A stretch of DNA of 63,947 nt from Anaerolineae bacterium (GCA_019637555.1 JAHBVK010000039.1:1-63947), one strand, 5' to 3'; numbered from the stretch's first letter, positions 9,194 through 18,728 are shown. Made by a program: numbers and translations. The notes: a model not told the origin generated them from the letters alone.

Positions 9194-9652
9194 TCAGGAT
9201 TCCGATTCGTCCGACTCGCCGCTTTCGCCATCATCGTTGGGACCAAGCAGCGCGAAGATGATGACGCCCAACGAAGCAATCACGAATCCGCCGACCAGCC
9301 CCGTGATCTGCCACGTACCCAGAAACATGCGCTGATCTCCGAACGGCGGATGTGACCCGATGCCGAGGATGTCCGACAAACCGGAGGCAAAGGCGACCAT
9401 CAAGCCGGTCAGGCTGAGGCGCACGCCGATCTCTTGCATCAGCGTATGCTCACGGTGAGGGTAATAGTTAGACTGCACGAACCAGATCGCGCCGAGGATC
9501 AGCAACGTGAAGCCGATCAGGATGACGCTGATCTGGAACAAGCCGACGCCCGCCGCCACATCCAAACCGATGACGCCGGGGAACAGTCCCATGAATGCCA
9601 GCACCCCGCCCAGCACTGCGACTGCAATCGCTACTTGTGACTGCCGTTCCAT
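9194..9652 (-). CDS. Small four-helix membrane protein, hypothetical
   Basis: Function not recognised. The 152 residues contain four hydrophobic segments (about 7-27, 36-58, 78-98, 112-135) and an acidic, Ser-rich C-terminal tail (DDGESGESDESES). No catalytic motif is visible. It lies 26 bases downstream of the dipeptidase gene on the same strand, so the two are probably co-transcribed. Start ATG at 9652. Confidence 0.72.
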   Translation of the reverse strand: MERQSQVAIAVAVLGGVLAFMGLFPGVIGLDVAAGVGLFQISVILIGFTLLILGAIWFVQSNYYPHREHTLMQEIGVRLSLTGLMVAFASGLSDILGIGSHPPFGDQRMFLGTWQITGLVGGFVIASLGVIIFALLGPNDDGESGESDESES

Positions 9653-9678
9653 TACGCTTCTTTCGCCGCCTGTGTTTG

Positions 9679-10776
9679 TTACTTGGGCAAAGTCGCCCGT
9701 AAAACACGTAGAAAATTGCCGGACATGATCAACTGCACATCATCAGCGCTGTAACCGCGCACCTTCAAACCCTCCGCGATCAGGTTCAGATCGGCAATCG
9801 TATCCATCTCCGCTGGAATGTGATCATACCCGAAACCACCGTCAAAGTCCGATCCGATGCCAACATGCCGCACCGATCCAACAATCTGGCAGACATGATC
9901 GATTGCCTCAATCACGTGACGGATTGGCGTCTTGGCTTTGGCGTCTCCACGCATGAAATCGCGGCGTAGGAAGGAATTGAAAGGCACAGCGCCCATCACG
10001 CCATCGTGTTCCGCCAAGCGTCGGATCATCTCATCCGTGAGGTGGCGATCCGTATCGCGGGAGGTGCGCGGATTGCTGTGGCTGGCGATGACCACACCCT
10101 CGTAGCGATCCAGCGCTTCGAGGAACGATTCCTCGGACATATGGCTGAGGTCAAGGACAGCGTTAAAGCCTGCCATCACTTCTAGCAGTTCGCGTCCGAG
10201 CGCGGTCAACGGTCCCGGACCGCGACCATTGCGCGACGTGCCGCCGCTGTAGCGCGTCTCCGACCACGCCGGACCGCAGATGCGCACACCGCGATCATAC
10301 CATTCCTCGAAGGCTTTCGGCTCGCGAATCGGATCAGCGCCTTCGATCAGCAGCACAAAACCAACTTTATGCTGCTCGAAGTCCACGCCATCCGCCCACG
10401 AGTTCAGCACCTTCTGCAGATCGCTCTGCGTCCGCACCAGCACAATCCGATCCGTCGTATCCGCCAGTTTGTGGTAGTAATCGACCTGTGCCATGCCCAT
10501 CTTGTGCGCATCCGCCGGAGTCTGATAGCCAGTTTCCAGCGGATCTAGCTTTGCCCATTCCGGCGTGGCGTAGATCGTAGCAAAGACGATGCCGACCCGT
10601 CCCAGCAGCAGATCAGGTAAGCCGCTGGTAGCGATGCCATTACGCGAAGGGACATCGGTATTTTGTTCGAGCTTGCGTTTGTGATAGGCACTCTGGAGAA
10701 AGTCGCGTCCGTAGTCGAGGGCGTTGTAAGCGATATCTTGGTGTGCATCAACGATAATGCGGGGATCGCTGGACAT
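9679..10776 (-). CDS. M19-family (membrane/renal-type) dipeptidase
   Basis: Zinc dipeptidase of the amidohydrolase fold, 365 residues, close to the usual length. The first metal-binding motif is DAHQD (10-14, H12 and D14). The bridging acid appears in LLIEGADP and later His ligands in LDLSHMSEES and VIASHSNPR. VGIGSDFDGGFG is the hallmark C-terminal motif. Substrates are probably dipeptides, possibly with a D-amino acid. No signal peptide is seen, so a cytoplasmic location is likely. It heads a two-gene unit with the membrane protein at 9194-9652. Confidence 0.93.
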   Translation of the reverse strand: MSSDPRIIVDAHQDIAYNALDYGRDFLQSAYHKRKLEQNTDVPSRNGIATSGLPDLLLGRVGIVFATIYATPEWAKLDPLETGYQTPADAHKMGMAQVDYYHKLADTTDRIVLVRTQSDLQKVLNSWADGVDFEQHKVGFVLLIEGADPIREPKAFEEWYDRGVRICGPAWSETRYSGGTSRNGRGPGPLTALGRELLEVMAGFNAVLDLSHMSEESFLEALDRYEGVVIASHSNPRTSRDTDRHLTDEMIRRLAEHDGVMGAVPFNSFLRRDFMRGDAKAKTPIRHVIEAIDHVCQIVGSVRHVGIGSDFDGGFGYDHIPAEMDTIADLNLIAEGLKVRGYSADDVQLIMSGNFLRVLRATLPK

Positions 10777-10823
10777 AAAGCGTGATGACCTTATATTTGC
10801 CTGTCAAAGAAGGGGAAATAATA

Positions 10824-10845
10824 ACCCGGAGTTGGCGCTCCGGGT
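10824..10845 (-). terminator. Probable rho-independent terminator of the DsbA-like gene
   Basis: Perfect 8-bp stem ACCCGGAG/CTCCGGGT with a 6-base loop, 42 bases after the stop of the minus-strand gene ending at 10887. The transcript continues as TATTATTT. Confidence 0.6.
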
Positions 10846-10886
10846 CGATGGAAATTGTATAAGTTTCGCCGTTCGACGGTAGAAGT

Positions 10887-11684
10887 TTAGGTTTTAGCCA
10901 GCGACTCGATCACGCCGCGCAGTTCGTTCAAGCCGATGATGCCGCCGCCGGATTCCATCTTCTGACCATTGAGGTACAGTGTTGGCGTACCAGCGACACC
11001 GCGTTTGGCAGCTTCTTCCGCCGACTTCTTGAGTGTGTCATTTAAGCTAGAGCCATTGAAGCAGGAGTCGAAGGTTCCTTGATCCAAGCCAAGTGCAGCG
11101 GCTCCGGCACTCAAGCGACGCGCATCATTGGCACCCGTGCCATAGCGCGACTGCCAATCAAACATCAGGTCGTGCATCTGCCAGAACTTGCCCTGCTGAC
11201 CAGCGCACATGGCGGCTTTAGTCATGTTGGTGGAGTCGAAGGGTCCGAAGTTGGTCAGCGGCATATAGATCAACTTGACCTGACCCGACTCGATCTTATC
11301 GTGGATGTTTTCTAGAACCTGATCGTGATAGTCCTTGCAGTGCGGGCAGGAAAAGCTAGAGAACTCCTCAAGCACGACTGGCGCATCCGGGTTGCCGACG
11401 TAATAGTAGCCTTCCGCGGTCGTCCCCTGATAGTTTTCGCCCTTCGCCAGAATCGAGGCGTAAGTGCTCTTGAACTCATCGCCGACGGTAGCTTCGACTG
11501 GTGCAAACACTGTCAGCAAGATCACACCGACGACCACCACCAGCAACGCCACAACGACCACCGTGAGCAGGATGGTCTGCTGCCGCTGTTGACGGCGGCG
11601 CTCCTGTTCGCGGCGCTCCTTGGCGGAGACCCTTGGTGCGGCGGGGTCCGTATTCTTCGCCTTTTGTTTCTGCGCTGTAGTCAT
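10887..11684 (-). CDS. Membrane-anchored DsbA/thioredoxin-like protein
   Basis: Predicted extracytoplasmic thiol oxidoreductase of 265 residues. A basic, charged N-terminus (to about 36) is followed by one transmembrane anchor (38-60) and a thioredoxin-fold domain of the Thioredoxin_4/DsbA group. The active site is CPHC at 113-116 in EEFSSFSCPHCKDYH. GVAGTPTLYLNG supplies the cis-Pro loop. This architecture is typical of monoderm-like disulfide formation systems such as BdbD. Two further Cys lie in the helical insertion. No VKOR or DsbB partner is adjacent. Confidence 0.9.
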   Translation of the reverse strand: MTTAQKQKAKNTDPAAPRVSAKERREQERRRQQRQQTILLTVVVVALLVVVVGVILLTVFAPVEATVGDEFKSTYASILAKGENYQGTTAEGYYYVGNPDAPVVLEEFSSFSCPHCKDYHDQVLENIHDKIESGQVKLIYMPLTNFGPFDSTNMTKAAMCAGQQGKFWQMHDLMFDWQSRYGTGANDARRLSAGAAALGLDQGTFDSCFNGSSLNDTLKKSAEEAAKRGVAGTPTLYLNGQKMESGGGIIGLNELRGVIESLAKT

Positions 11685-11918
11685 AGAGACTTTTCCTATT
11701 TCCTCTCTCTAGTCCAGCTAGAGTTACTCTAGACAATCCCAATATTGTTTGTGCTAAACAGTATAGCGAACAGTCGAAGCTGTGACGATACCGTTCACCA
11801 TAGACTAATCATCTTATCCGCAACTAATTTGGCGCTCAGATGCGAAGTCATGCCGCTAGTGTTATGCTGGTAGTTGACTAGTGGTAACTATATAGCATCA
11901 ATGAAGGATCGAAGACGC

Positions 11919-12653
11919 ATGGATAATATCCGCGTAACAGTCTGGGGTGAGTACCGCCACGAGAAAAAGAACCCCAAAGTGGCGGAAGTCTATCCGCAGG
12001 GAATGCATAACGCCATCGCTGAGGGCTTGAAGGCGCACGGCTTTAGCAGTGTTCGCACCGCCACACTGGACGAGCCGGAGCACGGATTGACCGAGGAAGT
12101 ACTGAACAACACCGACGTCCTGACGTGGTGGGGACATACCGCTCACGATGATGTGCAAGACGCCATCGTAGAGCGCGTACGTCAGCGCGTTTGGGATGGC
12201 ATGGGCTTGATCGTGCTGCATTCGGGACATTTCTCCAAGATTTTCAAGGCGCTGATGGGCACGAGCTGCGATCTGAAGTGGCGCGAAGCCGACGAGCGCG
12301 AACGCATCTGGGTGGTCGAACCGGGGCATCCCATCGCCAAAGGACTGCCGGAAGCCTTTGAGCTGGATCAGGAAGAGATGTACGGCGAACGCTTCGACAT
12401 CCCCGCGCCGGATACGCTAGTGCTGCTCAGTTGGTTTCAGGGCGGCGAGGTCTTCCGATCTGGCTGCTGCTACACGCGCGGCAAAGGGCGCATCTTCTAC
12501 TTCCGCCCCGGACACGAGACCTATCCCACTTACTTTAATCCGCTGGTGCGGCAGGTCATCGCTAACGGCGTGAATTGGGTCTATCAGCCCGCCTCACCGA
12601 AAGTCGTCTTCGGCAATGCCAAGCCGCGCGAAGTGCTGCCACAGGCGAAGTAA
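11919..12653 (+). CDS. ThuA-domain (trehalose utilization-like) protein
   Basis: A 244-residue ThuA protein with a class I glutamine amidotransferase-like fold. It shows [14 protein letters not shown] near the start, [14 protein letters not shown] and [14 protein letters not shown], all typical of the ThuA family. Reported family roles involve disaccharide (trehalose, sucrose) catabolism, but the exact reaction is uncertain. I place the start at ATG 11919, where GAAGGA (11903-11908) precedes it by ten bases, rather than at in-frame upstream TTG or ATG codons. The gene stands alone and ends at a terminator. Confidence 0.87.
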   Translation: MDNIRVTVWGEYRHEKKNPKVAEVYPQGMHNAIAEGLKAHGFSSVRTATLDEPEHGLTEEVLNNTDVLTWWGHTAHDDVQDAIVERVRQRVWDGMGLIVLHSGHFSKIFKALMGTSCDLKWREADERERIWVVEPGHPIAKGLPEAFELDQEEMYGERFDIPAPDTLVLLSWFQGGEVFRSGCCYTRGKGRIFYFRPGHETYPTYFNPLVRQVIANGVNWVYQPASPKVVFGNAKPREVLPQAK

Positions 12654-12660
12654 AAGCCAC

Positions 12661-12684
12661 AAGTAACGAGTGACGAGTAATGAG
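12661..12684. repeat. Heptamer tandem repeat (AGTAACG)n
   Basis: Units AGTAACG, AGTGACG, AGTAATG between the ThuA stop and its terminator. Same family as 2227-2262 in the other orientation. Confidence 0.65.
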
Positions 12685-12717
12685 CAGCCGGAGATATTCC
12701 ATTTCCGGCTGTTTTTT
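12685..12717 (+). terminator. Rho-independent terminator after the ThuA gene
   Basis: Stem CAGCCGGA (12685-12692) and TCCGGCTG (12704-12711) followed by six T. Confidence 0.8.
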
Positions 12718-12730
12718 GTGACCGGGAGTT

Positions 12731-14788
12731 TCAGCCTACTAGCGCATCTGCTAATTCGCCAGCCGTAACGAAGCGTAGTTCCGGCTGCTTGGCGAGCGCC
12801 CGCTGCACCGCCACCGAAAAGTGCGAGGGGATCGCCGGATTGATCTCACGCGGATCGGGGGCGGGGCGCTGCAAGTGCGCGAAGATGATAATGCCGGGAT
12901 TATCGCCCACGAACGGCAGCTTGCCCGTCAGCATCTGGAACAGCAGCACACCGAGCGCGTATATGTCCGCCCGTCTATCAACCTCGCGCCCACCGGTGAT
13001 CTGTTCAGGAGCCATGTAATCGAACGTACCCACCAGCACACCCGATTCGGTCAGGTGGCTAGTATCGGTGATCATGCGGGCGACTCCGAAATCCATCAAG
13101 ATCGCGCGTTTGTCGAAGCGGCGTCCGCTGTGCGCCTGCGCGGTCACAGGCTGCAACATCACGTTGGAGGGCTTCACATCGCGGTGAACCAAGCCCTGCT
13201 CGTGGGCATAATCCAGCGCCGAGCAAAGATCGTTCATTACCGCGCGGATCACCTCTAGCGACAGCGGTGCATACTGCTTGATGTAGGTATCGAGGCTTTG
13301 CCCTTCTACCAACTCCATGACCATGTACGCTTCATCGAACTGCTGACCGTAGTCGAACACCCGAATGATGTTGGGATGATGCAGCGCCGCAACGGTACGG
13401 GCTTCGCGTTCAAAACGGGTGCGCGCCTCGTCGCTGATCGCTTTGTTGGCGGGCAGAACCTTGATCGCCACATCCCGACTCAGCGTTGCCTGCACACCAC
13501 GATAGACCTCCCCCATGCCGCCACGCCCCAGGATTCCGGTGACCATGTACTCACCATACTGGCGGATCGGTAGTTCGGCGGTGGTCATCTTGCGGTTGAG
13601 GATCGGGATCGCCGGACGGGGATGACGGAAATCGACTTTGATACCGAACAATTTACGATCCACGAAACGTTGCAAGCGGCGGCGCACCGGTTGGAACAAG
13701 GTGCCAATCACCAGTGTCGATCCGACCAGCGCCACATTCGACTGCGCCGTCCCAGTGACCAACTGCAATACACCTTGCAGCACAAAAACAACGGCAAAGA
13801 AGACGATGCCCAACAGCCCCGCCAACCCGATCACCACTAGACCTCGATTAATGATCAGGTCTACTTCCCATAGACGGTAGCGACTGACGGCAAAGATCAA
13901 CGTCACGTAAGCAAACAGCACGGGGATGATGCGCAGGAGCGGGATGATCACCTGTGTCTGGGCAAACCAAGCGGCGGGCTGTGCCGCTGGCACAACCACC
14001 CACAAGGCACGGATCAGCGAGATCAGAACGTAACCGAGCAGCACATTGGACAAGCCGAAGATCAGCCATTTGGTTTGCTGGCGCTGCGCGGCATTGTAGT
14101 AATGACGATAGCGATAAAGCTGAACGCCGATCCCGATGGCGTAAAACAAGAGCTGGATGATCCGCCAAGCCGGATTGAAGCGATTGCCGCTTAGCACGTC
14201 GATGAAGGGATAGTAATGAACCAGTTCGATCACCAGATAAGTGGCAACGATCAGGAAGCACCAACGCGGGTGAAAGCGACCATCGGGCATGATCAGAATC
14301 ACCGTCAGCATGATCGTTAGCCCGAACACACTGAAGAAGTAGACGACACTCGCCCATGTAGCGGGCAGCGCGAATACCGCATCGCCGGAAGTCAGCGCAA
14401 AGACCACCATCGCAATCGACAGCAGCAGCACCATGCGGTTAGTGGATCGCCGCGCGTAGAGCAGTGTACCTAGCAGCATCCCCGGCAGTACCAAGATCAA
14501 CTCACGCACAAAAGAAAGCGTCACGAAAGTATCGGCGCTTAAGCCCAGTGTTTGCAGCGGCACTTGAAAGTTTTGCGCTTCGATCAGCAGACGGGTGCGG
14601 AAATAGGGCAGCGCCGCAATCAGTGAAATGATCGCCAGCACCACGATGCTGATCCAAGCGACGCGCATCCCCCAGATCACGCGGGGATCGCGCAGCCGTG
14701 CATCAACCTCGGTGATCTCTGCCCCGTTACCGTGTGGATTGGGGTCAGCACCACCGATAACTGTTGGTGACTCGTGGATGGTTCCCAA
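12731..14788 (-). CDS. Ser/Thr protein kinase with N-terminal histidine-kinase-type membrane sensor
   Basis: A 685-residue fusion. Residues 40-360 contain about ten hydrophobic segments and the markers LIMPDGRFHPRW (165-176), QRQQTKWLIFGL, RYRLWEVDLIINRG (303-316) and LFQPVRRRLQRFVDRK (364-379). I know this string of markers from the membrane module that precedes HisKA_3/HATPase domains in many Chloroflexota histidine kinases. Here a complete PknB-type kinase domain follows (411-685): Gly loop GRGGMG (421-426), K443, HRDVKPSN (535-542), DFG (566-568) and APEQ. All catalytic residues are present. The domain order, sensor first and kinase last, is opposite to ordinary PknB. Signal and substrates are unknown. 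Confidence 0.92.
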   Translation of the reverse strand: MGTIHESPTVIGGADPNPHGNGAEITEVDARLRDPRVIWGMRVAWISIVVLAIISLIAALPYFRTRLLIEAQNFQVPLQTLGLSADTFVTLSFVRELILVLPGMLLGTLLYARRSTNRMVLLLSIAMVVFALTSGDAVFALPATWASVVYFFSVFGLTIMLTVILIMPDGRFHPRWCFLIVATYLVIELVHYYPFIDVLSGNRFNPAWRIIQLLFYAIGIGVQLYRYRHYYNAAQRQQTKWLIFGLSNVLLGYVLISLIRALWVVVPAAQPAAWFAQTQVIIPLLRIIPVLFAYVTLIFAVSRYRLWEVDLIINRGLVVIGLAGLLGIVFFAVVFVLQGVLQLVTGTAQSNVALVGSTLVIGTLFQPVRRRLQRFVDRKLFGIKVDFRHPRPAIPILNRKMTTAELPIRQYGEYMVTGILGRGGMGEVYRGVQATLSRDVAIKVLPANKAISDEARTRFEREARTVAALHHPNIIRVFDYGQQFDEAYMVMELVEGQSLDTYIKQYAPLSLEVIRAVMNDLCSALDYAHEQGLVHRDVKPSNVMLQPVTAQAHSGRRFDKRAILMDFGVARMITDTSHLTESGVLVGTFDYMAPEQITGGREVDRRADIYALGVLLFQMLTGKLPFVGDNPGIIIFAHLQRPAPDPREINPAIPSHFSVAVQRALAKQPELRFVTAGELADALVG

Positions 14789-15047
14789 TCAGCTAACCTT
14801 GCCTTTGTGTCTATGTGACCCGTAGTGAGGCAATTTGTCCCTAATAGTGCCGAATACTGCCCTAGACTGCCACGCCGCCCGAAAGCTGACCGCTGAGTCT
14901 AGCACGATCACTCTGAGGCGCAAGCAAAAGCGTTAACAATTTCACCTCAATTTCCCTTCAGACCACGCTAAATTTTACAGGTTTTCCACTAGGTCACGGT
15001 TACGAGTCGCTGTATGATTTGAGTAGTGATTTCCCAAAGGACGTAAG

Positions 15048-16280
15048 ATGCTTCAGATCAATACTCAACGCCTGCTCGACAATCTCGACTCGCTGGCTCA
15101 GATCGGTGCGACAGCGGATGGCGGGGTCAACCGTTCCGCTATGTCACCAGCGGATGTCGAGGGAAGACGTTGGTTCAAAGATTGCGTAAACGATGACGGT
15201 TTCGAGTTCCGCGAAGATGGCGCAGCAAACCTTTCCGCAATCCTCAAATCCGATGTTCCTAATGCTAAGACTCTGCTGCTTGGTTCGCATTTAGATAGCG
15301 TGCCCAACGGCGGCAGGTTCGATGGTCCGCTCGGCGTGCTCTCGGCGCTGGAAGTCCTGCGCACTATCCGCGAGGCAAATATCCAACTCCCTTTTCACGT
15401 TGAATGCATCTCCTTCACTGATGAAGAAGGATCAATGCTGGCGTTGTTCGGCAGCCGTGCCCTGACTGGCAAGCTGACGGCAGAATCGCTGTCGCAATCG
15501 CGCGTGGGCGTCGATAAGCTGCGCGAGGGCATGACGCGGTTAGGCATCAGCGAGGAGTCGATCAAAAGCGCGCGGCGCGACCCAGCTTTCCTGCTCGGTT
15601 ATCTGGAAATCCACATCGAGCAGGGCACGAGGCTGGAAGGCTCCATGCTGGACATCGGTGCGGTGACGGCTATCGTCGGTATCCGCGACTTCTGGCTAAC
15701 CTTCAGCGGACGCGCCGGACACGCGGGCACGACTCCGATGGATAAACGTGCGGATGCACTGTGGGGAGCCTCCGCCTTCATTCAGGGTGCACGCAAGATG
15801 GTGCCAGCAAAGTTCGATCCGGGCGTGGTCAATGTGGGTAATCTTCAGGTTGCCCCGGGGGCGTTCAACATTGTGCCGGGAGAAGTGAGGCTGGCATTAG
15901 AGTTCCGACATGGTGATGAGGAACTACTGGATCAGATGCAGGATGACTTGTTTCAGCTTGCCGAGCAAGTCGCAGAAGATCACGACTTGAAGCTGCGGAT
16001 CGAACCCGTCGGCAAATTCGCCCCTTCCTTGATGGATGAGAAGCTGCTCAAGCACATCGAAGCAGCAGCAGATGAGCGCGGGCTGAAACACACGCGGTTG
16101 ATCAGCTACGCGGGGCATGATGCCGAGACGATAGCGCACGTCGCCCCTTCCGCTATGATCTTCGTGCCCTCGGCGGGCGGGATTAGCCATAATCCGCGTG
16201 AGTACACCAAGCCGGAAGATGTGGTCAACGGCGCGAACGTGCTGCTCGGCACGGTGCTGCGCTTGGCGGGGAAGTCGTGA
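15048..16280 (+). CDS. M20-family Zn hydrolase (hydantoinase/carbamoylase type)
   Basis: A 410-residue dimeric dinuclear-metal amidohydrolase of the N-carbamoyl-L-amino acid hydrolase / allantoate amidohydrolase group. Metal ligands are visible as H81 in GSHLDSVPNGGRFDG, D92, E127 in FTDEEGSM, a His in EIHIEQGTRLE and the C-terminal SHNPREYT. HDAE before it is also family-typical. The reaction is hydrolysis of an N-carbamoyl or ureido compound, releasing CO2 and ammonia; the precise substrate cannot be assigned. AAAGGACG precedes the ATG. No purine or hydantoin genes are adjacent. Confidence 0.9.
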   Translation: MLQINTQRLLDNLDSLAQIGATADGGVNRSAMSPADVEGRRWFKDCVNDDGFEFREDGAANLSAILKSDVPNAKTLLLGSHLDSVPNGGRFDGPLGVLSALEVLRTIREANIQLPFHVECISFTDEEGSMLALFGSRALTGKLTAESLSQSRVGVDKLREGMTRLGISEESIKSARRDPAFLLGYLEIHIEQGTRLEGSMLDIGAVTAIVGIRDFWLTFSGRAGHAGTTPMDKRADALWGASAFIQGARKMVPAKFDPGVVNVGNLQVAPGAFNIVPGEVRLALEFRHGDEELLDQMQDDLFQLAEQVAEDHDLKLRIEPVGKFAPSLMDEKLLKHIEAAADERGLKHTRLISYAGHDAETIAHVAPSAMIFVPSAGGISHNPREYTKPEDVVNGANVLLGTVLRLAGKS

Positions 16281-16282
16281 CA

Positions 16283-16336
16283 GCCCCCTCTGACCCCCTC
16301 TCCGATCCGAGTACAGATTAGGAGAGGGGGAACCGA
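16283..16336. repeat. GC-rich palindromic intergenic repeat
   Basis: CCCCCTCTCC and GGAGAGGGGG arms right after the M20 hydrolase stop, inverted relative to 61-120. It may double as a 3' stem for that transcript. Confidence 0.8.
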
Positions 16337-16567
16337 GCAGGATAATTTAAGCTCCTACACCAACGCGACGGGGTCGATACTTAGAGTGTGCTTCACCTAA
16401 ACTTTTGATTAGTTATGCGTTTGGCTTATTGCTGCGCTTCACTTTCGTGCTACAATCGCAGTTAAGTATCCCCTGACCAAATTCCCCGCCCATGGTTAGT
16501 TCACGGTCAAATTCGCGCAACAATACAATCGACAGAGTAAATGTTTTCGGTGGATCGGGAGGCATTC

Positions 16568-17559
16568 GTGTTCCAAACGACGAAAGAAGTCATTAGCTCA
16601 TTAGCGCAGCAGCAGTACATTGCTTCGGATGAAATTGCGACGGTCTTGTTTCTGGCGGAGAAGCTAGGTAAGCCCGTCTTGTCAGAAGGTCCAGCAGGTG
16701 TTGGTAAGACGGAATTGGGTAAGGCGTGGGCGAAGGCGACGGGACGCAAGCTGATCCGCTTGCAATGCTATGAAGGCTTGGATGAAAGCAAGGCACTCTA
16801 CGAGTGGGAGTACGCCAAGCAAATGTTATACACGCAGCTACTACGCGATAAGCTGCAAGATTTGCTGGCTGGCTCCGGCAGCCTGAGCGACGCGGCGAAT
16901 CGGCTGTCGCAAGAGGAAGATGTATTCTTCTCGGACCGCTTCCTATTGCCTCGCCCACTGCTGCAAGCGATCCTTTCGCCCGAACCGGCGCTGCTGCTGA
17001 TCGACGAAATTGATCGCTCGGACGCGGAGTTCGAGGCGTTCTTGCTGGAAGTGCTGAGCGATTTCCAGATCAGTGTGCCCGAACTGGGAACGCTGGTCGC
17101 CAAACATCAGCCGATGGTGATCCTGACCAGCAACAACACCCGCGAACTTTCGGAGGCGTTGAAGCGCCGCTGCTTGTATCTGTCGATCAACTATCCCAAC
17201 TACGACGAAGAACTCCGCATCGTCGGCTGCGCGTGCCGGAGTTGGACGTCAAGATCGCACAGCAGGCGGTAGAAGTAGTGCAAAATCTCCGCAACATGGA
17301 CTTGAAGAAGCATCCGAGCGTCGCGGAAACTATCGACTGGGCGAAGGCGCTGGTCATGCTCAACGCCGACTCGCTGGATCAAAATACGCTGGAAAACACG
17401 CTCACGGTACTGCTCAAACACGAAGCCGATGTGCTGCGGGCGAAGCGTCAGCTCGGTGGCGGCAGCGGGCGGCAATCTTCCGGCGGACGCTCTAACTTGC
17501 CGGGACGCCCTCCCACGCCCTATGATCGCGGACTCGGCAGCGGCGGACGGCGTAACTGA
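16568..17559 (+). pseudogene. MoxR-family AAA+ ATPase, frameshifted as read
   Basis: MoxR AAA+ chaperone-like ATPase expected to work with the VWA protein encoded at 18729. Walker A is EGPAGVGKTE, Walker B LLLIDEIDRSD, sensor 1 ILTSNNTRELSEALKRR. The reading frame breaks at about 17224: the first frame continues with nonsense to 17272, while the family-like C-terminus (PELDVKIAQQAVEVV...) continues in the next frame to 17559. One extra C after 17224 would restore IVRLRVPELD. It may be a sequencing error, a real mutation or a frameshift site. GTG 16568 is preferred over ATG 16541 because GGGAGG lies five bases upstream. Confidence 0.88.
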
Positions 17560-17571
17560 TCGCAGGTCGTG

Positions 17572-18123
17572 ATGACTGAAGTGCTGCCCGATTGGGATAT
17601 TCTGGATCGGCGTTTACTGGCAGATCGTTCGCCTTTTGCGCGGGTCTACGACGAGGATGTGCGCCTGCCCGATGGCACGGTGATCAGCCAGTGGCTGCGC
17701 GTTGAACTGCCAGCTTTCATCATCGTGTTCACGGTGCTTGAAGACGGCAGCGTTCCCTTCGTGCGGCAGTATCGGCAGGGTGCGCGGACATGGACGCTGG
17801 AGCTACCCGCCGGACACATCGAAGACGGCGAGGAGATGCTCACCGCCGCCCAACGCGAACTGCGCGAAGAGGCAGGGATCGCGGCGGACGAGTGGCAGTA
17901 TCTGGGTAAGTACATCATGGACGCCAACCGTGACTGCGGTTGGTGTCACGCCTACTTAGCGCGGGGATCGCGGCGGATCATCGAGAACCCCGATTCCGGC
18001 GACGTGGGCGATTTCAGTTTGCACTGGCTGCCGCTGGATGACGTGCGTCGGCGTTGGTTGGCTGGTGAGTTCATCAGTGCGCCGACCTCGCTGGCGATTG
18101 GACTGGCATTGGCACAACTCTGA
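17572..18123 (+). CDS. Nudix hydrolase (ADP-ribose pyrophosphatase-like)
   Basis: A 183-residue Nudix pyrophosphohydrolase. The Nudix box is complete: GHIEDGEEMLTAAQ followed by RELREEAGI. The upstream LELPAG is the usual lead of ADP-ribose pyrophosphatases, which cleave ADP-ribose or related sugar nucleotides. Either ATG 17572 or the GTG immediately before it could start the protein. It begins 12 bases after the MoxR reading frame and 32 bases before the acetyltransferase gene, so co-transcription is likely. A functional link to the MoxR/VWA pair is only suggested by location. Confidence 0.9.
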   Translation: MTEVLPDWDILDRRLLADRSPFARVYDEDVRLPDGTVISQWLRVELPAFIIVFTVLEDGSVPFVRQYRQGARTWTLELPAGHIEDGEEMLTAAQRELREEAGIAADEWQYLGKYIMDANRDCGWCHAYLARGSRRIIENPDSGDVGDFSLHWLPLDDVRRRWLAGEFISAPTSLAIGLALAQL

Positions 18124-18155
18124 CATTGCAATAGACGTTGAAGGATTGAGATTCT

Positions 18156-18704
18156 GTGCTGCATTATCCCTTGGGCGACGATGCCGATCTACGGCTGCTG
18201 CTGCCATATCACGCTGAAGAATTGGCGGCACTGGTAGTCCGCAATGAAGCGTATCTGGGGCAGTGGCTGGATCTGGCAAGAAGGTTTGATCAGACCAAAG
18301 CGCTGGCGCTGATCAACGAATTTCTGCGACGGTTGGCGGATGATGGCGGGATCATGCTGGGCATCTTCCATCAGGGCGAACTGGCAGGCATGATCAGTAA
18401 TCGCTGGGAACGCGCGTGGAAGAACAGCGAACTGACTTACCTGCTCGGCGCAGAGTATCAGGGCAAAGGCTTGATGACCCGCGCGGTCAAGGCGCTGACC
18501 GATTACTCTTTTGGCGATCTGGCACTGCGCCGCATCGAGATCATCGTACAGGCGGGCAACGAGGCGAGCGCGGGTGTAGCTAAACGCGCTGGTTACCGCT
18601 TCGAGGGCATTCGGGAACTTTCCGTCGGGCGCGAAGATGGAGCATTCGACGCCGAAATCTATGTGGCGTTAGCGCCTCGCTGGAATAGGAATGGGAACAA
18701 CTAG
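18156..18704 (+). CDS. GNAT acetyltransferase, RimJ/RimL type
   Basis: N-acetyltransferase of 182 residues. LLGAEYQGKGLMTRAVKAL is the acetyl-CoA binding signature (Q/R-x-x-G-x-G/A variant, QGKGLM). NEASAGVAKRAGYRFEGI is the second GNAT block typical of the RimJ/RimL (ribosomal-protein-serine acetyltransferase) subgroup. The target may be a protein N-terminus or a small molecule. The start is GTG 18156 with AAGGA about ten bases upstream. It lies between the Nudix and VWA genes with short gaps on both sides. Confidence 0.9.
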   Translation: MLHYPLGDDADLRLLLPYHAEELAALVVRNEAYLGQWLDLARRFDQTKALALINEFLRRLADDGGIMLGIFHQGELAGMISNRWERAWKNSELTYLLGAEYQGKGLMTRAVKALTDYSFGDLALRRIEIIVQAGNEASAGVAKRAGYRFEGIRELSVGREDGAFDAEIYVALAPRWNRNGNN

Positions 18705-18728
18705 GTTATTGAGAGTGGGAGTAGGGCT

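Noticed and set aside
11874..11894. TTGACT and TATATA as a promoter of the ThuA gene
   Set aside because: Spacing is only nine bases, too short for a sigma-70 promoter.
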